64,000 nucleotides of DNA from UBA7672 sp047601145 (GTDB lineage Bacteria > Pseudomonadota > Alphaproteobacteria > Caulobacterales > Hyphomonadaceae). Where the stretch lies: positions 1,612,001 through 1,676,000 of the forward strand of contig JASGJW010000001.1 in NCBI GenBank assembly GCA_047601145.1, written 5' to 3'. How positions within the stretch are numbered: the stretch's first letter is position 1; the number at the start of each line of letters is the position of its first letter. Below, piece after piece: positions 36,373-46,059 of this stretch. The notes beneath the pieces were generated by a model that made no database searches, was not told where the DNA came from, and saw nothing but the letters and a program-made list of their open reading frames with translations. Both the position numbers and the translations under genes were made by a program.

Positions 36373-38487
36373 GTGAAGAACTGGAAGCGGATGGCCGCGC
36401 TGGCCGTCAGTGCGCTGGCGTTCACAGACATCGCTCGCGCCCAGGAAGCGCCTCAGGCGCCGACACCGGCGAGCACGCCCGAGGGCGTGCAGGTGTTCGA
36501 GCCGGATTTCTTCGCACGTTTCAGCCCCGTGACGGCCGACGACATGGTGCGTCAGCTTCCGGGCTTCACGCTGGACGAGGGGCAGGAGCTGCGCGGGTTC
36601 GGCGCAACAGCCGGTAACCTGCTGATCAACGGACAGCGCCCGAGCTCGAAAACCAGTCTCAAGGACGAGCTCGGCCGCATCGCCGCGCGCGACGTGCAGC
36701 GCGTCGAGCTGATCCGCGCATCGGCTGCCGGCGACATCGACGTGCGCGGCTATACCGAGATCGCCAACGTCGTGCTGAAGCCGTCAGCGGACCTGAAGAC
36801 CTCGACGACGATCGCGCTCACGACGCGCTGGTACGAGCAGGGGCGTGTCGGCGCCCAGATCGCGGGTTCGGGAACGTGGAAGACGGACAATTTCAGTTTC
36901 CGTCTCGCGGTGGCGGCGACCAGCATCGGCGAGCGCGAGGAAGTCGTGTCGACCTTCCGCAATGCGCTCGGCGTCGTGAACCGCACGCAGGAAGAATACT
37001 ACCAGCAGCAGGCCGGCGAACTGTTGATCACCGGCAATACCACCTGGACGCCGACGGCGCGCGACACCTGGAACGCCAACTTCCGCATCCTGCCGCGCTG
37101 GTTCACCAACAACGCGCACGGCGACCTGCATATTGGCGCACTGACATTCCCGGCGGCGCTGGCGTCCGACTATACCGAGAAGGACATCTGGTATTTCGAC
37201 CTTGGCGGCGACTACGAGCACCGCTTCGACAGCCAGAATGCAGTCAAGCTGATCACTATCAACCGCATGGTGAACTGGCGGCCCCAGCAATTGCTGACGC
37301 AGAACATTCCCCCGGTTGGCCAGCAGGTCGACAATTCGGACAACCGTGCGGGCGAGCACGTTGTCCGCGGCCTGTGGACGACCAAGCCGGACACGCAGCA
37401 CACGATCGAATTCGGCATCGAGGGCGCCTACAACTTCCGGCACGTCGATCGCGAGAGCCTGATCGGGCTGATCGGTGGACCCTACGTGCCGTTGAGCATT
37501 CCCGTGGCGTCCACCAAGGTCGAAGAAGATCGCTGGGAAGCCTCGGTCAACGACGTCTGGCGCATGAACCCGCAATTCTCGCTGGAGGCCGGCTTCAATT
37601 ACGAGGCTTCGACCATTAGCCAGGCGATCACGCAGCCGGCGCAACCCGACATCAAACGCGAGTTCACCTATTCCAAGCCGCGCCTCGTCGCGACCTGGAC
37701 GCCCAACGCGGATGACCAGGTGCGCCTGTCTTTCGTGCGTGACGTCTCACAGCTCGACTTCGGCGACTTCGCGACGGGCCTGCCCAACATCAGCAGCGGC
37801 GGCGCCAATGTCGGCAACCCCAATCTCAAGCCCGAACAGACCTGGAAGGCCAACCTGCAGTGGAAGCGCCCGCTCGGCCCGCGCGGCTCGATCGCGCTGA
37901 CGGGCTTTTATGACGACATCAGGGACACGCAGGACTTCGTGTCTGCGGCCGGCACATGCACGTTGCCGACGAACCTGCCCGGCCCGTGCACGGCCATCGG
38001 CAATATCGGCGATGGCAAACGCTGGGGCGGCCGAATCGAGGCGACTCTGCTGCTCGACAGCGTCGGAGTTGGCGGAGGCCTGCTGAAGCTCAATGTCGGC
38101 GCGCAGGATTCCGAAGTGGTCGATCCGGTGTCGTTCCAGAAGCGCCAGATCTCCAGCGAGCAGGAGTTCGACTGGCTGGTCGATTTCCGCCAGGACCTGC
38201 CGGCGATGAAGTTCGCCTGGGGAACCAAGGTCAGCAGCGTCGGCCCGCTTCCGAACTACCGCATGGATCGCCTCGAGACGATCGAGCCCAAGGATCCGAA
38301 CGTGGACGTGTTCGTCGAGACGACGGCGTTCCTCGGCGGGATGCTGGTGCGCGTGACGGCGGCGAACGTTCTGGATGTCGAGAAGGAAACGGACCGGCGG
38401 TACTACACAACCGTTCCTTACGCGTCGGAATTCCGATCGTCCCAGATGGGGCGCACCGTCACGCTGACGGTCGCCGCCGCGTTCTAG
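36373..38487 (+). CDS. TonB-dependent outer-membrane receptor
   Basis: The protein is 704 aa from a GTG at 36373, with GGGAGG upstream; it begins MKNWKRMAALAVSALAFT (signal peptide). A plug domain spans about residues 40-150 (DDMVRQLPGFTLDEGQELRG, VQRVELIRASAAGDIDVRGY). The remainder is a beta-barrel ending in Phe (VTLTVAAAF). The substrate is not evident. Position after metH makes B12 a thought, but no BtuB-specific feature was recognised. It ends tail-to-tail with the flavoprotein gene. Confidence 0.93.
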   Translation: MKNWKRMAALAVSALAFTDIARAQEAPQAPTPASTPEGVQVFEPDFFARFSPVTADDMVRQLPGFTLDEGQELRGFGATAGNLLINGQRPSSKTSLKDELGRIAARDVQRVELIRASAAGDIDVRGYTEIANVVLKPSADLKTSTTIALTTRWYEQGRVGAQIAGSGTWKTDNFSFRLAVAATSIGEREEVVSTFRNALGVVNRTQEEYYQQQAGELLITGNTTWTPTARDTWNANFRILPRWFTNNAHGDLHIGALTFPAALASDYTEKDIWYFDLGGDYEHRFDSQNAVKLITINRMVNWRPQQLLTQNIPPVGQQVDNSDNRAGEHVVRGLWTTKPDTQHTIEFGIEGAYNFRHVDRESLIGLIGGPYVPLSIPVASTKVEEDRWEASVNDVWRMNPQFSLEAGFNYEASTISQAITQPAQPDIKREFTYSKPRLVATWTPNADDQVRLSFVRDVSQLDFGDFATGLPNISSGGANVGNPNLKPEQTWKANLQWKRPLGPRGSIALTGFYDDIRDTQDFVSAAGTCTLPTNLPGPCTAIGNIGDGKRWGGRIEATLLLDSVGVGGGLLKLNVGAQDSEVVDPVSFQKRQISSEQEFDWLVDFRQDLPAMKFAWGTKVSSVGPLPNYRMDRLETIEPKDPNVDVFVETTAFLGGMLVRVTAANVLDVEKETDRRYYTTVPYASEFRSSQMGRTVTLTVAAAF

Positions 38488-39692
38488 AGGCGCGCGAGCA
38501 CGCCATGCGCCGCCGCGCGGCCGGTGGCGAAGCAGGCCTGCAACAGGTAGCCGCCCGTCGGCGCTTCCCAGTCCAGCATTTCGCCGGCGGCGAATGTGCG
38601 CGCGTCTGACGTCAGCGAATAATCGGCGTTGAGGTTTTCCCAGCTGATCCCGCCGGCTGTCGAGATGGCGCGGTCAATCGGCGCCACGCCCGAAAGGCGG
38701 ATGCGCGCGCCCTTGATGCGCCGTGCAATGTCGTAAGGCGCCGCTGGAAGCGTGGGGCCGGCTTCGTCCTCGCGCACCAGGCTGGCGCCCGCAGGCGAGA
38801 GGCCGGCCTTGCGCAGGCGGTTCGCCATCGAGTCCTTCGTGCCGATCGCCAGCCGTGCAGCAAGCGCATCGAGCGTCATGTCGGGCATGAGATCGATCTG
38901 CAGCGTGGCCGAACCGGAGCTTTCGATCACATCGCGCAGGACAGATGAAAGCGCATAGATGGCGCCGCCTTCAATGCCGTAACTTGTGATGATCGCTTCG
39001 CCGCGTACCTCGCGTCCGTCGAAACGAAAGACGGTGCGCTTGAGCGGTTCACCTGCAGATTTTTCGCGGAACAGGTCCGACCAGCTAACAAGGAAGCCGG
39101 AATTCGAGGGGCGCATCGGCGAGATCGTAGCCCCGCGCGCGGCGAACGCATCCTGCCAGCTCGCATCCGAGCCAAGGCGCGGCCAGCTCGCGCCACCGAG
39201 GGCGAAAATCGCAGCGTCAGCGTTTTCGAGACGAGAGTCGTCGGGCGTCTCGAAAACCAGCGCATCGCCATCCCATCCGGTCCAGCACGAGCGCGTGACG
39301 AGCTGCACGCCAAGTTCGCCGAGGCGCGCCAGCCAGGCGCGGAGCAGGGGCGAGGCCTTCATCTGCTTCGGGAAGACGCGTCCGCTCGAGCCGACGAATG
39401 TCTCGATGCCGAGGTCCTCGCACCAGGCGCGCAGGTCATCCGGCGTGAAGGCGCGGATCGCAGGCTCGAGGTGCGAACGCGCTTCGCCATAGCGCGTGAG
39501 GAAAACTTCGAGCGGCTCGGAGTGCGTGAGGTTCAGGCCGCCGCGGCCGGCAAGCAGGAATTTCCGCGCCGGGTTCGGCATGCGGTCGTGGATCTTCACG
39601 GCGCAGCCCGCCTGCGCCAGCACTTCGGCGGCGGCGAGCCCAGCGGGCCCGGCGCCGACAACGATCACGCGTTTTCCCGTGGGCGAAGACAT
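38484..39692 (-). CDS. NAD(P)/FAD-dependent oxidoreductase (HI0933/BaiN-like, TIGR03862 type)
   Basis: The protein is 402 aa from the ATG at 39692. Dinucleotide-binding motif VIVVGAGPAGLAAAEVL, then KFLLAGRGGLNLTHSE, a signature of the HI0933-like flavoproteins, and AIFALGGASWPRLGSD. The C-terminal ATG motif is TFAAGEMLDWEAPTGGYLLQ. The physiological substrate is undefined. The ORF also contains an upstream in-frame stretch to 39791 without protein features. Confidence 0.93.
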   Translation of the reverse strand: MSSPTGKRVIVVGAGPAGLAAAEVLAQAGCAVKIHDRMPNPARKFLLAGRGGLNLTHSEPLEVFLTRYGEARSHLEPAIRAFTPDDLRAWCEDLGIETFVGSSGRVFPKQMKASPLLRAWLARLGELGVQLVTRSCWTGWDGDALVFETPDDSRLENADAAIFALGGASWPRLGSDASWQDAFAARGATISPMRPSNSGFLVSWSDLFREKSAGEPLKRTVFRFDGREVRGEAIITSYGIEGGAIYALSSVLRDVIESSGSATLQIDLMPDMTLDALAARLAIGTKDSMANRLRKAGLSPAGASLVREDEAGPTLPAAPYDIARRIKGARIRLSGVAPIDRAISTAGGISWENLNADYSLTSDARTFAAGEMLDWEAPTGGYLLQACFATGRAAAHGVLARL

Positions 39693-40217
39693 CGTCGCCG
39701 CGTGTGGACCAGTCAGGCGATCAACACAACATCGCGCGCGATAGTTGTTGGTTTCTCCTCGCCCAGAGAGCGCGCGTCGTTGCGGGCGCATGGCCGCCGC
39801 CTAGGCTGAACCCGATGCCGCTTCCCGAGTCGCGGCAGGTGGAGTTCACATGGCAGAAGCCGTGGTTAATTCGCTCCGACGCATCAACTGGGTGCGCGTC
39901 GAGATTGCCCTGCTGGTCGGCGCGCTCATCATGGGTGGCTGACTGGGGCGGCCGATTCTGCGGCCAAAGCGCCGAGTTACAGCCCGTTAGCTTGACTTTA
40001 GGAGTTTTGGCCGCGATATGCCCCTCGCGTTCATGAGAGAACGCTATCGGCGCTCCGGCTGCGTGAGGGTCCTGAGAACAGGTCCCGGCCCGTTGAGCGC
40101 CCTGAAAAGATCGCATGATCGCCCGCGCACGCCGGGCTTTCCCATAAAGACAGCGCCTCCGGCGGACTCGTAGCGAACGAGCGTCCGCACGTTCGCGCAC
40201 ACGAAAGAACCTCCCAC
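39693..40217 (+). other. Long gene-free leader before the DEAD-box helicase
   Basis: No credible gene was found in these 525 bases. A promoter-like pair for the helicase lies at 39992-40020: TTGACT and GATATG with 17-base spacing. This would leave a 5' leader of roughly 190 bases. Cold-induced helicase mRNAs often have long leaders, but this is inference. Confidence 0.45.
39992..40020 (+). promoter_or_regulatory. Putative promoter of the DEAD-box helicase gene
   Basis: TTGACT at 39992-39997 and GATATG at 40015-40020 are separated by 17 bases, close to the sigma-70 pattern. No transcription start is known. Confidence 0.45.
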
Positions 40218-41894
40218 TTGACCCAGTTCAAAGACCTTGGCCTCAACGCCTCGATCCTCGAGGCGCTGACCCAGAAGGGCTATACCCAGCCGACGCCGAT
40301 CCAGCTCGCTGCGATCCCCGGCGTGATGGAAGGCCGCGACCTCCTTGGCATCGCCCAGACCGGCACCGGCAAGACCGCCGCCTTCGCCCTCCCGATCCTC
40401 CACCGCCTCGTCTCCAATCGTAAGCCTGCCCCGCGCTATGGCTGCCGAGCTCTTGTGCTCTCGCCGACGCGTGAGCTGGCGACGCAGATCGCTGACCAGT
40501 TCAAGGCCTATGGCGCGAAGCTCGGCTTCAGCGTCGCCACCATTTTCGGCGGCGTAGGCCATGGCCCGCAGCGCCAGGCGCTGGCGCGTGGCGTCGACAT
40601 CATCGTCGCCGCTCCCGGACGCCTGCTCGATCACCTTGGCGAGAACGACGCGGACCTTTCGGGCCTCGAGATCTTCGTGCTCGACGAAGCCGACCAGATG
40701 CTCGACATGGGCTTCATCGTGCCGATCCGGCAGATCGTGAAGCACCTGCCCAAGCAGCGCCAGAACCTGTTCTTCTCGGCCACCATGCCGGCGGACATCG
40801 AGAAACTTGCCGGCGAGCTGCTCAACAAGGACCCGTTGAAAGTCTCCGTTGCTCCGCCCTCGACCACGGTCGAGCGCGTCGACCAGAAGGTCGTGTTCGT
40901 CGAACCAGGCCGCAAGCGTGGCCTGCTCGCCGAGTTGTTCGCCCAGCCCGACTATACGCGCGTGCTGGTGTTCACCCGCACCAAGCGTGGCGCCGATAAA
41001 GTGGCCCGCATCCTCGAAGGCGGCGGCGTCGCCGCCTCCGCCATCCACGGCAACAAGAGCCAGGCCCAGCGCGAACGCGCTCTGGCCGAGTTCAAGGCCG
41101 GGAAGGTGAGGGCTCTGGTCGCCACTGACATTGCCGCGCGTGGCATCGACATCTCGTCCGTGTCTCACGTCGTCCAGTACGAACTGCCGGAAGTTCCCGA
41201 ACAGTATGTCCATCGCATTGGCCGCACGGCCCGCGCGGGCAAGGACGGTTCAGCCGTGGCTTTCTGCGCCGAGGACGAACGTCCGCTGCTGCGCGACATT
41301 GAGCGCACGACGCGCCAGAAAATTCCCAGCGTTGATCGGCGCAACGACGCTGCTCTGGCGCAGCTTTCGGCCAACGCCAATGCCGACGAGAAGAACACCC
41401 GCGGCGGCGCTCGCGCCGAAGCGCGTGGCGCGCCGCAACCGCGCCGCCAACAGAATCAGAGGCCGCGCCGCGATGATCATCGCAACGACCGGCGTGGCGA
41501 GAACCGCGGCGAGCGCAACGAGCATCGCCAGCACGAACCGCGCGCCGAGGCCGCCAATGGCGAGGGCCGTTCCGGCCGCCGCCGTCGTGGCAAGGGCGGC
41601 TCCCAGGGCTGGGATGGCGTTCGCAACAATCAGCGCGATGGTCAGCAGCGCGACGGGCAGCGTGATGGCCAGCGCCGCGACGGCGAGGGTCGCAACGACC
41701 GGCAGCGCAATGGCGGAAACAATTCGCCGCGCAACGCAAACAGCCCGAAGCAGCGCGGCCAGAAATCCGCGAGCCACCGCAAGGGCCAGCAGGCTCCGGC
41801 GCGTGGCGACGTGATGAAGGTGAGTGCAGGCCACGTCACGGGTCCGGTCGTCGCCGCTGCCGACCTGATGAAGCACCTGTCGAAACAGCAGTAA
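40218..41894 (+). CDS. DEAD-box ATP-dependent RNA helicase (RhlE-like)
   Basis: The protein is 558 aa with a TTG start; no better ATG precedes FKDLGLNASIL. Motifs in order: Q motif (PTPIQ), AQTGTGKT, PTRELA, LDEADQMLD, SAT, VATDIAARGID, HRIGRTARAG. The C-terminal 180 residues are a basic, low-complexity RG/RD-rich tail (RRDGEGRNDRQRNG), typical of RhlE/CsdA-type helicases that remodel ribosomal or mRNA structures. A terminator-like hairpin follows. Confidence 0.95.
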   Translation: MTQFKDLGLNASILEALTQKGYTQPTPIQLAAIPGVMEGRDLLGIAQTGTGKTAAFALPILHRLVSNRKPAPRYGCRALVLSPTRELATQIADQFKAYGAKLGFSVATIFGGVGHGPQRQALARGVDIIVAAPGRLLDHLGENDADLSGLEIFVLDEADQMLDMGFIVPIRQIVKHLPKQRQNLFFSATMPADIEKLAGELLNKDPLKVSVAPPSTTVERVDQKVVFVEPGRKRGLLAELFAQPDYTRVLVFTRTKRGADKVARILEGGGVAASAIHGNKSQAQRERALAEFKAGKVRALVATDIAARGIDISSVSHVVQYELPEVPEQYVHRIGRTARAGKDGSAVAFCAEDERPLLRDIERTTRQKIPSVDRRNDAALAQLSANANADEKNTRGGARAEARGAPQPRRQQNQRPRRDDHRNDRRGENRGERNEHRQHEPRAEAANGEGRSGRRRRGKGGSQGWDGVRNNQRDGQQRDGQRDGQRRDGEGRNDRQRNGGNNSPRNANSPKQRGQKSASHRKGQQAPARGDVMKVSAGHVTGPVVAAADLMKHLSKQQ

Positions 41895-41913
41895 GGCGCC
41901 GCCAGAAAAGCAA

Positions 41914-41939
41914 CCGCCGCCAGCCCTCGCGGGCGGCGG
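41914..41939 (+). terminator. Terminator-like hairpin after the DEAD-box helicase
   Basis: CCGCCGCC pairs with GGCGGCGG across a 10-base loop; a pyrimidine-rich tail follows (CTTCCTTTCC). Nothing else was recognised in 41940-42158. Confidence 0.6.
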
Positions 41940-42158
41940 CGGCGCTTCCTTTCCCGGCGGGGGGACGTGGGGGGACTAGATCGCCGGGTCGGAACTTGTT
42001 TTCCACGGCCGCCAATCAGCGGCTGCGTGGACAAATACTCTCCCGAACGCATTGGGTTCCGGGAACTCCGGTTATTTGGGGAGCATGCCGGGGATTCCAA
42101 CCCCTGCAGGTGAGTCACGATTGCGCCGGGACGCCGCACCGGTGCATAGAGCGCTGAG

Positions 42159-42863
42159 ATGAGCATCTGGTCACAATTGTCGTCGCTCACGCGGCGCGCC
42201 TTCGAGGAGGACGCGCCCGGCACGGACGTCGGCCCCGCCTCGTGCGGGCCGGATCCGAATGATCTTGAATTTACAGCAGCGATCGTGGGGCTGGGCGCGA
42301 AACTGGCCAAGGCCGACGGCATGGTGACCGTGGACGAGGTCGCGGCGTTCTCGCGCGTGTTCAAGTCTGCGCCCGGAGATGAGGCCGCAATAAGGCGCGT
42401 GTTCAACATCGCGCGACAGACCGTGATCGGTTACGAGGGCTACGCACGCAAGATCGCGAAGCGCTATCGCGACCGGCCGTGCCTGCTTGAAGGCGTGCTG
42501 GATGGTCTGTTCCAGATCGCTGCAGCCGATGGCGCGGTCACCGGAGACGAAGTGGAGTATCTTGCGAGTGTGGCGGATCTGTTCGGTTTCACGCCGGATC
42601 AGTTCCGCCGCATAAAGGCCAGCCATCTCGGGCCTGACGCGGACGACCCCTATCTCGTGCTCGGCGTGCCCCATAGCGCCTCGTTCGAGGACATTCGTGC
42701 AGCTTATCGCCGGCTCATGCTCGAGAATCACCCCGATACTGTCGCAGGCGCCAAATCCGCCCCACGCGAGTACGAACCTGTGGCGCACGAAAAGTCCGCC
42801 GCGATCACATCGGCGTATGCCCGTATCAGGGCCGAGCGCGGTTTTCTGACGCGCGCCGATTGA
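42159..42863 (+). CDS. DjlA-like protein: TerB domain plus C-terminal J domain
   Basis: The protein is 234 aa. Residues about 35-150 form a TerB-like helical domain (FTAAIVGLGAKLAKADGMVT, GLFQIAAADGAVTGDEVEYL). A J domain ends the protein, with YLVLGVPHSASFEDIRAAYR and the HPD motif in LENHPDTV. It would stimulate a DnaK partner. E. coli DjlA has an N-terminal TM helix that is missing here. Confidence 0.92.
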   Translation: MSIWSQLSSLTRRAFEEDAPGTDVGPASCGPDPNDLEFTAAIVGLGAKLAKADGMVTVDEVAAFSRVFKSAPGDEAAIRRVFNIARQTVIGYEGYARKIAKRYRDRPCLLEGVLDGLFQIAAADGAVTGDEVEYLASVADLFGFTPDQFRRIKASHLGPDADDPYLVLGVPHSASFEDIRAAYRRLMLENHPDTVAGAKSAPREYEPVAHEKSAAITSAYARIRAERGFLTRAD

Positions 42864-42907
42864 CATTCGGGGACGGGGGCGCACCTTTTGTGGACGGGAG
42901 CCCGCCC

Positions 42908-43189
42908 ATGACCGAAACCCTTGGCCATTCCGACATCGCAACGCGCGTTCATCTCGCGTTGAAGGCCTTCGGGTCTCTTCTCGCCAAGGCCGGGTTTGGA
43001 CTGTTCCTGCTCGTGGCCGCCTTTGCCGCGCTCGTGGCGACGACCTTCATCGGCATCATGCTGGCGATCGCGGCGGTATTCCTGACCTTCGCGCATGGTT
43101 TCAACCGCTCGCGCCGCAAGCCGGAGCCGGGCCCCGACCAGACGCTTGAGGCCCGCCGCACGGCTGACGGCTGGGTCATCGAGATCTAG
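42908..43189 (+). CDS. Small membrane protein
   Basis: The protein is 93 aa from the ATG at 42908 with GGGAG upstream. It has one to two hydrophobic helices (FGLFLLVAAFAALVATTFIGIMLAIAAVFL is the hydrophobic span, cut here for description) and a basic C-terminal tail. No family is recognised. It lies between djlA-like and a transporter gene. Confidence 0.7.
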   Translation: MTETLGHSDIATRVHLALKAFGSLLAKAGFGLFLLVAAFAALVATTFIGIMLAIAAVFLTFAHGFNRSRRKPEPGPDQTLEARRTADGWVIEI

Positions 43190-43299
43190 CTTTTCTTTCA
43201 TGGTGACTTTCATCGTTCGGGGCTTGTCCGCGCCGTCGCGCAGAGCGATTGCTTTGGCCGGGGCGTTTCTCGCCAACCTCACCTGATCAGGACCCGTGG

Positions 43300-44193
43300 A
43301 TGAAACCCGCGGACTTCGGCCTTCTGTTTGTCGTCTGCCTGGTCTGGGCGTTGAACCTGGTCGTCACGCGCTGGACGGTTTCGGCGGCCGATGTGCCGCC
43401 CGTGTTCTTTGCGGGCGTGAGACTGGGCTTGGTCGGGCTCTGCCTGTCGCCCTTCCTGTTTCCCGCGCCGCGGCAGATCGGGCTGATGTTCCTGATCGCG
43501 ATGGGCATGGGCGCGGTGCAGTTCGGCCTCCTGTTTCTCGGGCTGGCGAATGCGTCGGCGAGTGCGGCGGCTGTCATCGGGCAGCTTGGGGTTCCGATCA
43601 CGACGATCTTCTCGATCATGTTCCTCGGCGAGCAGATCGGCTGGCGGCGTGGGCTGGGGATCGTGATGAGCTTTGTCGGCGTGATGATCATCGCGATCGA
43701 TCCGGAGAAGTTCTCGCTGACGCTGGGGATGATCTTCCTTGTGCTGGCGGCGGTCTCCTCCTCGGCGGCGAGCATTCTGATGAAGCGGATCGAGCCGATG
43801 CCGGCGATGAAGCTGCAGGCGTGGGTCGGCACGTTCTCGGTGATCCCGCTGATGGCCATGTCCTTCGCAACCGAGACGGGACAGGTGGATGCGGTGCTTT
43901 CCGGCGATCCTCTGATCTACCTGTCGACGGCGTTTGCCGTGTTGGCGGTCTCGATCTTCGGGCACGGGACATTCTACCGGATGATCAAGAAGTACGATGT
44001 GACGCTGATCTCGCCGCTCACCTTGATGACGCCGATCTGGGGCGTGGTGCTGGGGATCACGCTGCTGGGCGAGCCATTGACGCTGAAACTGATTATCGGG
44101 GCGGTTGTCGCGCTGGCGGGCGTAGGCGTTATCATGGTGCGGCCGAACCGGCGCTTCCCTGAGGCGCCGGTTGGAGACAAGATCGGACCATGA
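43300..44193 (+). CDS. EamA/DMT-superfamily transporter
   Basis: The protein is 297 aa from the ATG at 43300. It has ten predicted TM helices in two EamA repeats; the second half begins FLVLAAVSSSAASILMKRIE. The motif TPIWGVVLGITLLGEPLT is typical. Members export metabolites or amino acids. It overlaps the amidase start by four bases (ATGA), so the two are co-translated; it may export or recycle wall-related compounds, which is only inference. Confidence 0.92.
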   Translation: MKPADFGLLFVVCLVWALNLVVTRWTVSAADVPPVFFAGVRLGLVGLCLSPFLFPAPRQIGLMFLIAMGMGAVQFGLLFLGLANASASAAAVIGQLGVPITTIFSIMFLGEQIGWRRGLGIVMSFVGVMIIAIDPEKFSLTLGMIFLVLAAVSSSAASILMKRIEPMPAMKLQAWVGTFSVIPLMAMSFATETGQVDAVLSGDPLIYLSTAFAVLAVSIFGHGTFYRMIKKYDVTLISPLTLMTPIWGVVLGITLLGEPLTLKLIIGAVVALAGVGVIMVRPNRRFPEAPVGDKIGP

Positions 44194-44939
44194 CTCTCTC
44201 GATCATCCAGGCCCCGAGCCCCAACTTCAACGACCGCCTGCATCCGCTCGACATGCTGGTGCTGCACTATACCGGCATGAAGGACGGCCCCTCCGCGCTC
44301 GCCCGCATGCAGGAGGACAAGGAGCCGCGCGTTTCGGCCCACTACATGGTCGAGGAAGACGGCCGCGTCTTCGCGCTGGTGCCGGAAGCGAAGCGCGCCT
44401 GGCAGGCGGGACGGAGCTGGTGGCGGGGGGATGAGGATCTCAACTCGCGCTCGATCGGGATCGAGATCGTGAACCCCGGACACGAATGGGGGTACCGGCC
44501 TTTTCCCGAGGCGCAGATCGTCTCGGTGATCGAACTCTGCAAAGACATTCTGGGGCGATGGCCCATTCCGCAGAACCGGATCGTCGCGCATTCCGATATC
44601 GCGCCGGACCGCAAGGAAGATCCGGGCGAGCTCTTTCCGTGGAAGCGCCTTGCTGAAGCCGGGATCGGACTGTGGCCGCAACCGGTGCGGCCGGAGCCGT
44701 GGATGATGCACGGCGCTGCGATGGGCGACGCCGGAATGACGGTCGAGGAATTCCAGAAGGACTTGGCGGCGATCGGATATCGCATCGCGGTGACGGGCTC
44801 GTTCGACGAGGCGACGGCGGCGGTGGTGCGCGCGTTCCAGCGGCGCTGGCGGCCGGAGCGGGTGAATGGGGAGGGCGACACCGACACGATCACGCTCGCG
44901 CATGCCGTCGCAGAGCTCACGAAAACCGTGAGAAGCTGA
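44190..44939 (+). CDS. N-acetylmuramoyl-L-alanine amidase with peptidoglycan-binding domain (AmiD/AmpD-like)
   Basis: The protein is 249 aa. Amidase_2 domain about residues 15-150: VLHYTG with zinc His 26, RVSAHYMVEEDGRVF, SIGIEIVNPG, and AHSDIAPDRKEDPG with the second zinc His and catalytic Lys. A PG_binding_1 domain ends the protein (EEFQKDLAAIGYRIAVTGSFD). There is no clear signal peptide, so it may act in the cytoplasm on recycled muropeptides, as AmpD does. Confidence 0.94.
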   Translation: MTLSIIQAPSPNFNDRLHPLDMLVLHYTGMKDGPSALARMQEDKEPRVSAHYMVEEDGRVFALVPEAKRAWQAGRSWWRGDEDLNSRSIGIEIVNPGHEWGYRPFPEAQIVSVIELCKDILGRWPIPQNRIVAHSDIAPDRKEDPGELFPWKRLAEAGIGLWPQPVRPEPWMMHGAAMGDAGMTVEEFQKDLAAIGYRIAVTGSFDEATAAVVRAFQRRWRPERVNGEGDTDTITLAHAVAELTKTVRS

Positions 44940-45059
44940 GCGTTCATCCACGGTTGCTGAAGCGACACACACTGTCGCGGAACCGTAGTGTGACATAAAC
45001 GCTAATTCCCTGTTCACCATTGAGGGCTCATGCTCGCAACAGGTTGAACGGAGTCGGCC

Positions 45060-45509
45060 ATGCCTTCCGGAGCCTTGCATCGACTGGTCTACATGAGCAC
45101 GGCTGTCGGCGTGCTCCGGGCGGATGAGCTCGACCGGATCTACCTCCGCGCAAAATCAGCGAACACAGGGGCCGGGATCACCGGCCTTTTGCTTTTCTAC
45201 GAGGGCGCGTTCCTGCAGGCGCTCGAAGGACCAGCGGCCGGCGTGACGAGTCTCGCCGAGAAGATCCGCCGCGACCGGCGCCATTCGGGGATCATCACGC
45301 TCGAGAGCGGGCCGATTGAAGGGCGCGGCTTTCCGGATTCGCCGATGCGCTTCGTGGCGGCGCGTAATCTTACGGCTGGCGAGAAGCAGGCGTTCAGCGA
45401 CCTGCGGATGGCCGTAAACGCGCGATCTCACATGATCGGCGCGCCGGCGCCCGGCGCCGACAACGGGCTATGGGCGTTCATCTCATCGTTCGGCCTGCGA
45501 ACCGCCTAG
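45060..45509 (+). CDS. BLUF-domain blue-light photoreceptor protein
   Basis: The protein is 149 aa, essentially one BLUF domain. Key flavin-contact residues fit: Tyr 11 in HRLVYMS, Asn 35 in KSANTGAGITG, and Gln 53 in FLQALEG; the Tyr-Gln spacing of 42 equals that of known BLUF proteins. A short helical tail follows. BLUF proteins bind FAD and switch on blue light, usually acting on a partner protein. No effector domain or obvious partner gene is present. Confidence 0.93.
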   Translation: MPSGALHRLVYMSTAVGVLRADELDRIYLRAKSANTGAGITGLLLFYEGAFLQALEGPAAGVTSLAEKIRRDRRHSGIITLESGPIEGRGFPDSPMRFVAARNLTAGEKQAFSDLRMAVNARSHMIGAPAPGADNGLWAFISSFGLRTA

Positions 45510-45525
45510 GCGCACCCGCGCAAAC

Positions 45526-45558
45526 AAAAAGCGCTCCCTCCGGCGGAGGAAGCGCTTT
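45526..45558. terminator. Bidirectional terminator between BLUF and cytochrome c genes
   Basis: AAAGCGCT/AGCGCTTT with an inner CCTCC/GGAGG stem, flanked by A's on the left and T's on the right, so it can act on both strands. Confidence 0.8.
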
Positions 45559-45581
45559 GATGTTCGAGATCGGAGAGAAGC

Positions 45582-45911
45582 CTACTCGGCTTTGACTTCC
45601 GGGAGGCTGCCGGAGGCCGGCAGGGGTTTTTTGGAGAGGAAGACGGCGACGTTGCGGCGGTCTTCGTCCGACAGGCCGCCGGTGATGGCCGCCATCATAG
45701 GGACGGGGCTCGGGGAGGCGAGGACGGCGAGGATGGTGTCGTTGTCCAAGGTGTTGAGTTTCTCGATCAGCGGAGCGTTGGCCATGCCGGAGCCGTGGCA
45801 CATCACGCAGCGCTGCTCGTAGAGCGCCTTGCCTTCGGCGACGCCGGGGTCGGCGAACGCGACCGGGGCAGCCAGAACGGCGAGACCAAGCATGGCGACA
45901 GTCAGTTTCAT
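45582..45911 (-). CDS. Small class I cytochrome c
   Basis: The protein is 109 aa with a signal peptide (MKLTVAMLGLAVLAAPVAFA). Heme motif CVMCH at residues 35-39, and a Met-containing stretch PVPMMAAITGGLSDED as likely distal ligand. GGAGGG precedes the ATG. It resembles sulfide-dehydrogenase-type or c4/c5-like single-heme cytochromes. The partner is unknown. Confidence 0.93.
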   Translation of the reverse strand: MKLTVAMLGLAVLAAPVAFADPGVAEGKALYEQRCVMCHGSGMANAPLIEKLNTLDNDTILAVLASPSPVPMMAAITGGLSDEDRRNVAVFLSKKPLPASGSLPEVKAE

Positions 45912-46059
45912 ACATTCCCTCCAGGTAACGCTGCGCCCGCTTCTAATGGGCCGTGCCTGAACAGGCCATAACCGAGCGCAGTTATTGCTGCACTGCGTGG
46001 TTATCGCCTCAGAAACGGATGGAATCGCCCTTTTCCCGGGCCTGTGCTAAGGCCCCGCC

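Noticed and set aside
42060..42158. Possible tRNA fragment (GGGGATTCCAACCCC)
   Set aside because: The loop lacks the T-loop consensus, and no acceptor, D-arm or anticodon arm could be built around it.
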